Source: DASQFQ01 sp963722815
GTDB lineage: Bacteria > Actinomycetota > Thermoleophilia > Solirubrobacterales > Solirubrobacteraceae
NCBI GenBank assembly: GCA_963722815.1
Contig: CAVROM010000003.1
Location: 806,001 to 870,000 of the forward strand
Direction of reading: 5' to 3'
Length of the DNA: 64,000 bases
The notes below the pieces were generated by a model. That model was given only the letters and a program-made list of their open reading frames with translations. It was not told the origin of the DNA and did not search any database. Made by a program: the position numbers and the translations under genes. Below are positions 16,287 to 23,242 of the stretch, in pieces. Every line of letters starts with the position of its first letter. Position 1 is the first letter of the stretch.

Positions 16287-17376
16287 CGTTCTCCTTCGAG
16301 GTCGACGTCTTGCGGTGTTTGCCCGCGGACGAAGTCCGCTGGGTATTGGCGCTGTGGCGCCGGATCCAGTCGGCGATCGCCGGGCGGGCGACCTCCTCCG
16401 CGTAACGGCCGGCGACGAGCCCGACGTGGCCGACCTCGAGGCGGAGCTCGGTCGCGTCGCGCGAGCCGACCAGCCCGGTCAGCGGCTCGGCAGACGGCGC
16501 GGGCACGATCGTGTCCTGCTCGCAGTAGATGTTCAGGAACGGGCGCTTGATGTCCTTGAGGCGCACGGTGCCGCCGGCGAACGGCAGCTCGCCGCTCGCG
16601 AGGCGGTTGTCGCGGACCAGCAGCTCGACGGTCTGGTGGAACGTCGCGCCCGGGAACGGCACCTGGTCGCGCGTCCACCCGTTGAGCGCGAGGAAGTTCT
16701 CGGCCCGCTCCGCGCTCCACAGCTGCTCCCACAGGTTCAGCGGCTGCACGAGCTGGTCGGTGGGCTTGATCGACTGGAAGGCGGCGTCCATGACCGCGGC
16801 GGGGACGAGGCCGGTGCCGTCGATTACGTCGTCGGCGTCGAGCCGCCCCGCGCGGAACATGTCGGCGAGAAAGCCGATCGCGTGGAAGTCGCACGGGGTG
16901 GTGAGCGCGACGAGGTTGCGGATCGGGAGGTCGTCGGCACCCGCAGCCGCAGTGAGGAGCGCGAGGTCGCCGCCGAAGCAGTAGCCCATCAGCGTCAGCT
17001 CGTCCGCGCCGGTGGCCTGGATCGCGCCCGGGATCAGGCCCGCGGCGTAGGTCTCGAGCGTGTTCTCGGCGTCGGCAGGCCCGGCGGGCTCCCAGTCGAG
17101 CAGGTAGACGTCGAAGCCCTCGCCCACCAGGTACCGGATCATGCTGTTCTCGGGCTGCAGGTCGAGGATGTAGCTCTTGCTGACCAGGCTGTGCACGATC
17201 AGCAGCGGGGCGTGGATGCTGCGGTCGTCGGAGCGGTAGCGCCACAGGCGCGCGGTCTCGCGCTGCCAGACGAGGTCGCGCGGTGTCTGGGCGACCTCGG
17301 GACGCTTGAGCCCGGCGAGGTGGGCGAGCCCGTTGCGGGTGCGGAGCGCCTGGCGCTTGAGGAGGCTCGGGGCCAT
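16252..17376 (-). CDS. phaC: Class III-type PHA synthase catalytic subunit, copy 1
   Basis: A 374-aa alpha/beta-hydrolase-fold polyester synthase that polymerises (R)-3-hydroxyacyl-CoA into PHA. The lipase-like box is GYCFGG with the nucleophilic cysteine at about residue 133; the acid and histidine fall in CEQDTIVPAPSA and LEVGHVGLVAG. Length and the lack of the long N-terminal domain of class I enzymes match class III/IV catalytic subunits, which need a partner (PhaE or PhaR). The start overlaps the stop of the PhaE-like gene (TGATG). The C-terminal ~30 residues are Ser/Lys/Thr-rich and are encoded over the start of the CMD gene. About 40% of positions appear shared with the second copy at 21600. 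Confidence 0.85.
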   Translation of the reverse strand: MAPSLLKRQALRTRNGLAHLAGLKRPEVAQTPRDLVWQRETARLWRYRSDDRSIHAPLLIVHSLVSKSYILDLQPENSMIRYLVGEGFDVYLLDWEPAGPADAENTLETYAAGLIPGAIQATGADELTLMGYCFGGDLALLTAAAGADDLPIRNLVALTTPCDFHAIGFLADMFRAGRLDADDVIDGTGLVPAAVMDAAFQSIKPTDQLVQPLNLWEQLWSAERAENFLALNGWTRDQVPFPGATFHQTVELLVRDNRLASGELPFAGGTVRLKDIKRPFLNIYCEQDTIVPAPSAEPLTGLVGSRDATELRLEVGHVGLVAGRYAEEVARPAIADWIRRHSANTQRTSSAGKHRKTSTSKENGDRHTARAAAA

Positions 17377-17654
17377 CAGCGCGCCTCGACCTCGCGACGC
17401 AGCTCGCGGACCTCGCGCTGCAGGCCGCCGATCTGGTTGACGAGCTCGGTGACGTCGGCGCGGCTGGGCACGCCGAACACGCGCAGCCCGGCCGCGGTGG
17501 TGCGCTCGACCCGGCGGAGCGCGCGGCGCTGGAGCTTCCAGGTGGCCGCGAGCGCGTCCATGAACGAATCGGTCTCCATGATCGACTCGGCGGCGCCCGA
17601 GACCGGGCGCTCGACGGCGTCGAAGGTCTTGCGGGGAAGGCTGCTGATATTCAT
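17376..17654 (-). CDS. Minimal PhaE-like PHA synthase partner subunit, copy 1
   Basis: A 92-aa helical protein from ATG 17654 (MNISSLPRKTFDAVERP...); an in-frame ATG at 17693 would add 13 residues. The C-terminus VPSRADVTELVNQIGGLQRE is a leucine-zipper-like coil resembling the tail of PhaE/PhaR subunits (pattern PxRxDVxxLxxQxxxL). Known PhaE and PhaR are 20-40 kDa, so this is far smaller. It immediately precedes phaC with an overlapping stop/start and has a paralog at 21328, also in front of a phaC, which supports a subunit role. Only 11 bp separate its start from the divergent phosphotransferase gene. Confidence 0.65.
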   Translation of the reverse strand: MNISSLPRKTFDAVERPVSGAAESIMETDSFMDALAATWKLQRRALRRVERTTAAGLRVFGVPSRADVTELVNQIGGLQREVRELRREVEAR

Positions 17655-17665
17655 CAGACGTATCT

Positions 17666-18718
17666 GTGCCCACTCCATCGCCTGAGGACACAATCGATCT
17701 CCCTCCGCTGCTGGACTGCGACGCGGTCGAGGGGTTCTTGGACGAGCAGGGCATCGGCAGCGGGCCCGTCGACGCGACCGAGATCGGCGAGGGCCACTCG
17801 AACGTCACCTACCGCGTGCGCCGCGAGGGCGCGTGCGTCGTGCTCCGCCGTCCGCCGCGCCCGCCGCTGCCGCCGTCGGCCCACGACGTGCTGCGCGAGG
17901 CGCGCGTGCTGCGGGGGCTGGAGGGCTCCGGCGTGCCGGTCCCGCGCGTGCTCGCCACCTGCTCGGACGAGTCGCTGCTCCGCGTGCCGTTCTACGTCAT
18001 GGAGTTCCTCGACGGCGCGCCGATGACCACGACGACGCCGCCAGGGCTGCGCGACCCCGCGCACCGCGCCGCGATGGCGCAGCGGATGATCACCGCGCTG
18101 GCGACGCTGCACGGCGTCGACTTCGAGGGCTGCGGCCTCGGCGACGTCGGCCGGCCCGAGGGGTACCTGGAGCGCCAGGTGCGGCGCTTCGCCGGCCTGT
18201 GGGAGCGGGGGAGGACGCGCGACCTGCCCGAGCTCGACGAGGTCACCGAATGGCTCCAGGCGCACCTCCCGGAGAGCGGCGCGCCCTCGCTCGTCCACGG
18301 CGACTTCCGCATCGGCAACCTGCTGTTCTGCACCGCGCCGCCGGTGCGGCTGCTGGGGATCGTCGACTGGGAGATGGCGACGCTGGGAGACCCGCTCGCC
18401 GACGTCGGCTACCTGTGCGCCCACCTCGCGGAGCGCGGCGACCCGGGCACGGTCATGACCGAGCTCCAGCCGGTCACGCGCGAGGACGGCTTCCCGGACA
18501 GCTCGACCCTGGCTCTGCGATACGCCGAGCTCACAGGCCGCTCGGTCGAGAACCTCGGCTGGTATCGCGTGCTGGCGGTCTGGAAGTCGGCGATCTTCCT
18601 CGAGCAGAGCTACGCGCGGTACCTCGCCGGCAACGAGACGGATCCGTGGTTCGCCGAGATGGCGGATGGCGTGCCGGGGTTGGTGGCGCGCGCGAGGCGG
18701 GAGGCTGGGCTCGGTTGA
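17666..18718 (+). CDS. Aminoglycoside phosphotransferase-fold (APH) family protein
   Basis: A 350-aa protein-kinase-like phosphotransferase. Visible are the nucleotide loop IGEGHSNVTYRV, the catalytic loop LVHGDFRIGNLLF and the metal-binding IVDWEMATLGDPLADVGYL. The HGDFRIGN...DWE..TLGDP signature is that of the branch often fused to or near acyl-CoA dehydrogenases (ACAD10-type, acting on hydroxy acids) rather than antibiotic-resistance kinases. In this PHA island a role in hydroxy-fatty-acid phosphorylation is plausible but unproven. GTG start; divergent from the PhaE-like gene. Confidence 0.78.
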   Translation: MPTPSPEDTIDLPPLLDCDAVEGFLDEQGIGSGPVDATEIGEGHSNVTYRVRREGACVVLRRPPRPPLPPSAHDVLREARVLRGLEGSGVPVPRVLATCSDESLLRVPFYVMEFLDGAPMTTTTPPGLRDPAHRAAMAQRMITALATLHGVDFEGCGLGDVGRPEGYLERQVRRFAGLWERGRTRDLPELDEVTEWLQAHLPESGAPSLVHGDFRIGNLLFCTAPPVRLLGIVDWEMATLGDPLADVGYLCAHLAERGDPGTVMTELQPVTREDGFPDSSTLALRYAELTGRSVENLGWYRVLAVWKSAIFLEQSYARYLAGNETDPWFAEMADGVPGLVARARREAGLG

Positions 18719-18720
18719 AC

Positions 18721-18930
18721 GTCAACGGCTTGCATTGAGGAGGGGGTGCGGGGTGCCGCGGCGCTCAAGCGGGACGCTTTTGGGTCATATAGCGACCACA
18801 AACCGTCCCGTTTCGACAAGCGCGCTGAGTTTGGGGCGGTATGCGCCCCAAACTCAGCAAGCTTGGCCGCCCCGAGACGGTTTTCGCTGCCGCGGCACAC
18901 CGCACCCCCTCCTCAATGCCCGCCGTTGAC
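18721..18930. repeat. 210-bp nested imperfect palindrome
   Basis: Outer arms of about 42 nt (18721-18763 and the complement of 18887-18930) match except for about three positions, both beginning GTCAACGGC at the outside. At the centre sits a perfect 15-bp hairpin, 18824-18838 with 18844-18858, around GTATG; adjacent CAAGC segments extend it with two mismatches. A further segment AAACCGTC is mirrored between centre and arms, while the left half carries about 35 extra nt that can form its own hairpin (AAGCGGGACG with CGTCCCGTTT, 18768-18813). It fills the gap between the convergent APH-like and XRE genes. It could be a MITE-like element, a structured RNA, or a two-way terminator. Confidence 0.75.
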
Positions 18931-18942
18931 TTTCGCTTCGCG

Positions 18943-19305
18943 CTAGCTACGCGAACGCCGATTCACGGCGATGAAAGCGTCGTAGACCTCCAACAAAGCC
19001 CTCCGCTGGCGGCCGGTGAGGCGGTCGTCGGCCTCGATCGCCTCGCGGGTCGGGACCTCTCCCTCCTCGTCCGGCTCGGGCTTGATGCCGGCCTGCTCGT
19101 ACAGAGCGTCGGTCGAGGTCTCCAAAGACCGCGCGATCGCGTCCAGCACGCGCTCTGACGGCTCGCGCAGCCCGCGCTCGATCTGCGACAGGTAGGGGTT
19201 GGAGATGCCCGCCATGGAGGCGAACTGGCGCATCGAGACCTTGCTCAGCTCGCGCTGGCGGCGGATCGCCTCGCCGAGCGAGGAGACGGGCCCGGAACCC
19301 TCCAT
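18943..19305 (-). CDS. XRE-family HTH regulator, likely of the phasin/PHA genes
   Basis: A 120-aa protein from ATG 19305 (MEGSGPVSSLGEAIRRQ...); an ATG at 19356 would add 17 residues across the candidate operators and is less likely. Residues ~10-65 form a Cro/CI-type helix-turn-helix (SMRQFASMAGISNPYLSQIERG, split as helices 2 and 3). The acidic C-terminal half may bind ligand or dimerise. It is divergent from the phasin gene and the 107-bp gap holds paired TTGCAA motifs, so autoregulation and phasin control are likely by position. DNA targets are inferred, not shown. Confidence 0.78.
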   Translation of the reverse strand: MEGSGPVSSLGEAIRRQRELSKVSMRQFASMAGISNPYLSQIERGLREPSERVLDAIARSLETSTDALYEQAGIKPEPDEEGEVPTREAIEADDRLTGRQRRALLEVYDAFIAVNRRSRS

Positions 19306-19333
19306 CGGCCGCAGGATAGGTGAGCGACCGACC

Positions 19334-19382
19334 GCTTGCAAATCAGGTGCTTGCAATTAGCTGAGCATGCGCTAGCCTGCTA
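19334..19382 (+). promoter_or_regulatory. Paired GCTTGCAA operator-like motifs and phasin promoter
   Basis: GCTTGCAA occurs at 19334-19341 and again at 19349-19356, 15 nt apart, between the XRE regulator and the phasin gene. TTGCAA itself is palindromic, so each copy could be a half-operator bound by the XRE dimer. The second TTGCAA (19351-19356) followed by TAGCCT at 19373-19378 also gives a plausible -35/-10 pair with 16-nt spacing for the phasin gene. GCTAGC palindromes lie at 19371-19384. Confidence 0.4.
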
Positions 19383-19412
19383 GCAGCACGCCGAAACAAA
19401 AGGAGAACCGAC

Positions 19413-19694
19413 ATGGCCACCGCCACCTCCAACACCAAGACCGCCAACCAGACCGACGCCGCTGCGGACAGCCTGCGCGACGTCAACGAGCAGGTCCTCG
19501 ACTTCGGCCGCAAGGCGAGCGCCTCGGTGCTCGACGCCTACGAGTCCACGCTCAAGACGTTCGCCGATTACCAGGACAAGGTCGCCGACTCGAGCCAGGT
19601 CGAGTGGGTCTCGAACCTCGCCCACGCCCAGGCCGAGCTGACCCGCGGCGTCGCCAAGGTCTACGCGTCCACCGCGCGCGGCCTGATCCAGTAA
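19413..19694 (+). CDS. Small phasin-like PHA granule protein
   Basis: A 93-aa helical, amphipathic protein with a strong ribosome site (AAAGGAG about 8 nt before ATG). The segment VNEQVLDFGRKASASVLDAYESTLKTFADYQ resembles the phasin pattern of regularly spaced aromatic and small residues, and the protein has no signal peptide or catalytic motif. Phasins coat PHA granules and control their size and number. The strong SD suggests high expression. It is followed by a perfect hairpin terminator at 19717 and lies between two PHA synthase modules, both supporting the call. Confidence 0.72.
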   Translation: MATATSNTKTANQTDAAADSLRDVNEQVLDFGRKASASVLDAYESTLKTFADYQDKVADSSQVEWVSNLAHAQAELTRGVAKVYASTARGLIQ

Positions 19695-19716
19695 CACCGC
19701 TTTGCAGTAGGGCATC

Positions 19717-19742
19717 GACGGGCCGCCTCAGGGCGGCCCGTC
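19717..19742 (+). terminator. Perfect 11-bp hairpin terminator after the phasin gene
   Basis: Arms 19717-19727 and 19732-19742 pair perfectly around TCAG, 22 nt past the phasin stop, and are followed by TCGTCGTTTC. It would insulate the highly expressed phasin transcript from the acyl-CoA ligase gene starting at 19767. Confidence 0.75.
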
Positions 19743-19766
19743 GTCGTTTCCGGGTAGGACCCGCAG

Positions 19767-21338
19767 ATGCCCGTCGACACCGTGTGCGCCGCTTTCCAGG
19801 AGACCGCCGCCGAGCGTCGCGACGAGGTGGCGCTGCGCACCAAGGACGGCGAGACCGAGATCACGTGGGCGGAGTACGCCGACCGCGTCCGCCGCATCGC
19901 CGCCGGCCTGCACCGGCTCGGGCTCCGCCGCGGCGACACGCTCGCGCTGATGCTCACCAACCGCCCCGAGTTCCACCTCGCCGACGCGGCCGCCATGCAC
20001 CTCGGCGCGATCCCGTTCTCGATGTACAACACCTCCTCGCCCGAGCAGGTCGACTTCCTCCTGCGCGACTCGGGCGCGAAGGTCGCGGTCGTCGAGGAGC
20101 AGTTCCGCGATCGCGTCGGCGCCGAGACCGTGATTGACGCCGAGCGCCTCGACGAGCTCGAGCCAGACGACGACCTCGACTTCGACGCCGCCTGGCAGGC
20201 GGTCGAGCCGGGCGACCCGCTGACGCTGATCTACACCTCGGGCACGACCGGCGACCCGAAGGGCGTCGTGCTCACGCACAAGAGCATGCTGTTCACGATG
20301 CGCGCCTACGACGCGGTGCTGCACTACGAGCGCGGCGGCCGCGTCATCTCGTACCTGCCGATGGCGCACATCGCCGAGCGCAACTGCTCGCACTATTTCC
20401 CGATGCTGTTCGGCTTCACGGTCACCTGCTGCCCCAACGCGCGCGAGGTCATGAGCTACTTCCCCGAGGTGCGGCCGTCGTGGTTTTTCGCGGTGCCGCG
20501 CATCTTCGAGAAGCTCAAGGCCGCGATCGAGTCCGGCCCCGAGAAGGACCCCGCCGCCCTCCGCGAGGAGCTCGGGATGGATCAGCTCTCAGCGCTCAAC
20601 GTCGGCGCCGCGCCGTGCCCGCCGGAGGTGATCGAGTTCTTCCACGGCATCGGCCTCCCGCTCGGCGAGCTGTGGGGGATGAGCGAGACGAACGCGATCG
20701 GCGCCTGCAACCCGCCGGAGAACGTCAAGATCGGCACGGTGGGGCCCGCGGTCCCCGGCGTCGAGATCCGGCTCGCCGCGAGCGATAGCGGTGACGAGGC
20801 CTCTGGCCGAGGCAGGGGTGAGATCGAGCTGCGGGGCGACTGCGTGTTCGCGGGCTACTTCGGCCAGGAGGAGAAGACGCGCGAGACGTTCACCGACGAC
20901 GGCTGGCTGATGACCGGCGACGTCGGCGAGCTCGACGACGACGGCTACCTCAAGATCGTCGACCGCAAGAAGGAGCTCATCATCAACGCCGCCGGCAAGA
21001 ACATGTCGCCGGCCAACATCGAGAGCACGCTCAAGGCCGAGGGCCCGCTGATCGGCTCGGTCGTCGTGATCGGCGACCGCCGGCCCTACAACGTCGCCCT
21101 GATCGTGCCCGACCCCGACGCCGCGGCGGCCTTCGACGGCTCGGTCGAGGATGCGATCGCCGAGTCGGTCGAGAAGGCGAACCAACGCCTCTCCAACGTC
21201 GAGCAGATCAAGCGCCACACTGTGCTGGACACGGATTGGGAGCCCGGCGGCGACGAGCTGACGCCGACCATGAAGATCAAGCGCAAGCCGATCGCCGAGA
21301 AGTACGCGGCCGAGATCGAGGAGCTGTATGAGCGGTAA
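19767..21338 (+). CDS. Long-chain fatty-acid-CoA ligase (AMP-forming)
   Basis: A 523-aa ANL-superfamily enzyme. The P-loop TLIYTSGTTGDPKGVVLTH, the WGMSETN motif, the TGDVGELDDDGYLKIVDRKKE hinge region and the catalytic lysine in TPTMKIKRKP are all present. It activates fatty acids to acyl-CoA via acyl-AMP and belongs to the FadD15-like branch. In this island it would feed acyl-CoA towards beta-oxidation and 3-hydroxyacyl-CoA for PHA synthesis. Its last 11 nt overlap the second PhaE-like gene, so it is cotranscribed with PhaE2-PhaC2. Confidence 0.85.
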   Translation: MPVDTVCAAFQETAAERRDEVALRTKDGETEITWAEYADRVRRIAAGLHRLGLRRGDTLALMLTNRPEFHLADAAAMHLGAIPFSMYNTSSPEQVDFLLRDSGAKVAVVEEQFRDRVGAETVIDAERLDELEPDDDLDFDAAWQAVEPGDPLTLIYTSGTTGDPKGVVLTHKSMLFTMRAYDAVLHYERGGRVISYLPMAHIAERNCSHYFPMLFGFTVTCCPNAREVMSYFPEVRPSWFFAVPRIFEKLKAAIESGPEKDPAALREELGMDQLSALNVGAAPCPPEVIEFFHGIGLPLGELWGMSETNAIGACNPPENVKIGTVGPAVPGVEIRLAASDSGDEASGRGRGEIELRGDCVFAGYFGQEEKTRETFTDDGWLMTGDVGELDDDGYLKIVDRKKELIINAAGKNMSPANIESTLKAEGPLIGSVVVIGDRRPYNVALIVPDPDAAAAFDGSVEDAIAESVEKANQRLSNVEQIKRHTVLDTDWEPGGDELTPTMKIKRKPIAEKYAAEIEELYER

Positions 21339-21603
21339 GCCGCTGTGGCGGAAGGCGTTCGACGAGGTGGACAAGCGCGTCTCCGGCCCGGTCGAGGCCG
21401 GCGCGCACAGCGACCTCTTCCACGATCTGGTCACGGTGCAGATCAAGCTCGCCCGCCGCGCGCAGCGCGAGGTCGAGAAGCGCAGCCGCCGCGTGCTGCA
21501 CGCCGTCAACCTCCCGACCGCCACCGACGTGCGCCGGCTCTCCGAGCAGGTCGCCTCGCTGCAGCGCCAGCTGCGCGACCTCGAGGACCAGGGGCGCCGA
21601 TGA
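21328..21603 (+). CDS. Minimal PhaE-like PHA synthase partner subunit, copy 2
   Basis: A 91-aa helical protein paralogous to the one at 17376: both have a PL(W/P)RK-F-VxxxVSGPVE-like N-terminus, a middle helix ending RRAQREVEKRSRR, and a C-terminal PTATDVRRLSEQVASLQRQL coil like the tail of PhaE/PhaR. It starts 11 nt inside the acyl-CoA ligase gene and its stop overlaps the ATG of phaC2 (ATGA at 21600-21603). Position and pairing support a small activating or granule-anchoring subunit of the synthase. Confidence 0.65.
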   Translation: MSGKPLWRKAFDEVDKRVSGPVEAGAHSDLFHDLVTVQIKLARRAQREVEKRSRRVLHAVNLPTATDVRRLSEQVASLQRQLRDLEDQGRR

Positions 21604-22694
21604 GCCCGTCGCTCGCCCCCGGCGACCTCCTCAACCGCGTCGAGCGCGATGTCCAGCGCGCCCTGCAGCGCAGCCGCAACGGCCTGCGCTACGCCGCCGG
21701 CACCCAGCGGCCGAAGGTCGGGCGGACGCCGAAGGACGTCGTCTGGAGCCGCCACAAGTCCGAGCTGTGGCGCTACCGCTCCGACGCGCGCCGCTACCGC
21801 CCGCCGCTGGTGATCGTCCACAGCCTGGTGAGCCGCAGCTACGTGCTCGACCTCTATCCGGGCAACAGCGCCGTCGAGCACTTCCTCCGCGAAGGGCTCG
21901 ACGTCTTCCTGCTCGACTGGGGCGTGCCGGACGAGACCGACGCCGGCAACACGCTCGAGTACTACGTCGACGACGGCATCCCGGAGGCGGTCGCCGCCGC
22001 CTGCGAGACCGCCGGGACCGACGACGTCAACCTGCTCGGCTACTGCTTCGGCGGCGTGCTCTCGCTGCTCTCGGCGGCGCGCCACCCCGAAATGCCGATC
22101 CGCAACCTGGCGGCGATGGCGACGCCGGTCGACTTCTCCCAGATGGAGACGATCACCGCGCTCGTGCGCGACGGCCGGCTCGACCCGGAGGATGTGATCG
22201 AGCCGACCGGCAACGTCGCCCCCGACGTGATCGAGAACGGCTTCAAGCTGCTCAAGCCGACCGCAGAGGTCACCCAGTACGCGACGCTGTGGGAGAACCT
22301 CTGGAACGACGAGTTCATGGAGGGCTACCAGGCGATGGGCCAGTGGGCGCGCGACCACATCCCGTTCCCGGGCGCCGCCTTCCAGCAGACCGTCGAGGGG
22401 CTCGTGCGCGCCAACGGGCTGGTCAACGGCACGTTCGAGCTCGCCGGCGAGAGGGTCGACCTGAAAGCGATCACGCGGCCGGTGCTGAACATCATGGCCG
22501 AGCGCGACCACATCGTCCCGCTGGCCGCCGCCGAGCCGCTGCTCGGCCTCGTGGGCTCGGCCGAGAAGGAGGAGCTGCGGCTGGCCGCCGGCCACGCCGG
22601 GCTGGTGGCGGGGCGCAAGGCCGCGAAGGTGACGCTGCCGGGCATCGCCGGCTGGTTCAAAGAGCACTCGGAGGAAATCGATGCAGATTCGTGA
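21600..22694 (+). CDS. phaC: Class III-type PHA synthase catalytic subunit, copy 2
   Basis: A 364-aa PHA synthase. The nucleophile box is LGYCFGG with cysteine at about residue 149, the same position as in the Allochromatium class III enzyme; the acid is in MAERDHIVPLAA and the histidine in LAAGHAGLVAG. VIVHSLVSRSYVLDL and HIPFPGAAFQQTVE are conserved core blocks shared with copy 1. Translationally coupled to the PhaE-like gene and overlapping the GNAT gene start by 14 nt. The two copies are diverged enough that different substrate preference is possible. Confidence 0.87.
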   Translation: MSPSLAPGDLLNRVERDVQRALQRSRNGLRYAAGTQRPKVGRTPKDVVWSRHKSELWRYRSDARRYRPPLVIVHSLVSRSYVLDLYPGNSAVEHFLREGLDVFLLDWGVPDETDAGNTLEYYVDDGIPEAVAAACETAGTDDVNLLGYCFGGVLSLLSAARHPEMPIRNLAAMATPVDFSQMETITALVRDGRLDPEDVIEPTGNVAPDVIENGFKLLKPTAEVTQYATLWENLWNDEFMEGYQAMGQWARDHIPFPGAAFQQTVEGLVRANGLVNGTFELAGERVDLKAITRPVLNIMAERDHIVPLAAAEPLLGLVGSAEKEELRLAAGHAGLVAGRKAAKVTLPGIAGWFKEHSEEIDADS

Positions 22695-23211
22695 GCCTTC
22701 CGGAGCAGACCTCGACGCACTGATCGCGTTCTTCGAGCGGGTCCCCGAGTCCGAGCGGACGTTCTTCAAGGAGTCCGTGCTCGACCGCGCCACCGTCGAG
22801 GGCTGGCTGACCGGCGAGCGCGGCCGCCGCGGGCTCGCGCTCTCCGACGACGGGCGCGTCGTCGGCTACGTCGCCGTCATCCGCCTCACCGGCTGGTCCG
22901 ACCACGTCGGGGAGGTCCGGCTCGTCGTCGATCCGGAGGCGCGCGGGCAGGGGCTGGGCCGCGCGCTCGCCCGCTGGGCGCTGCTGCAGGCGCTCGACGG
23001 CGACCTGAAGAAGCTCACCGTCGAGGTCGTGGCGGAGCAGGAGGGTGCGGTCTCGATGTTCAGCGGCCTCGGCTTCCAGGCCGAAGGGCTCCTGCGCGAC
23101 CACGTGCGCGACCGCGACGGCGAGCTGCGCGACCTGATCCTGCTGTCGCACTCCGTCGAGGACGCGTGGTCGGCGATGGAGACGGCGGGCATCGACGACG
23201 CGCTCGCGTGA
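22681..23211 (+). CDS. GNAT-family N-acetyltransferase
   Basis: A 176-aa GNAT protein. Motif A, with the acetyl-CoA pyrophosphate loop, reads VRLVVDPEARGQGLGRAL, followed by the motif B segment AVSMFSGLGFQAEGLLRDHV. It transfers an acetyl (or acyl) group from CoA to an amine of unknown identity. The ATG lies within the last codons of phaC2, so it is probably made from the same transcript; acylation of a granule protein is conceivable but only a guess. Confidence 0.8.
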   Translation: MQIREPSGADLDALIAFFERVPESERTFFKESVLDRATVEGWLTGERGRRGLALSDDGRVVGYVAVIRLTGWSDHVGEVRLVVDPEARGQGLGRALARWALLQALDGDLKKLTVEVVAEQEGAVSMFSGLGFQAEGLLRDHVRDRDGELRDLILLSHSVEDAWSAMETAGIDDALA

Positions 23212-23242
23212 ACTGTCAGGCGATTCGGGTAGGGGACTGGAC

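Noticed and set aside
17666..18718. Aminoglycoside resistance kinase
   Set aside because: The APH fold is present but the signature belongs to the acyl-CoA-dehydrogenase-associated branch and the surroundings are lipid metabolism.
18610..18946. Several 60-100-aa frames within the palindrome
   Set aside because: They arise from the inverted repeat read in different frames, have no ribosome sites and do not resemble proteins.
20589..22793. 734-aa open frame opposite the acyl-CoA ligase and PhaC2
   Set aside because: Composition and lack of motifs mark it as a shadow of two well-supported genes.
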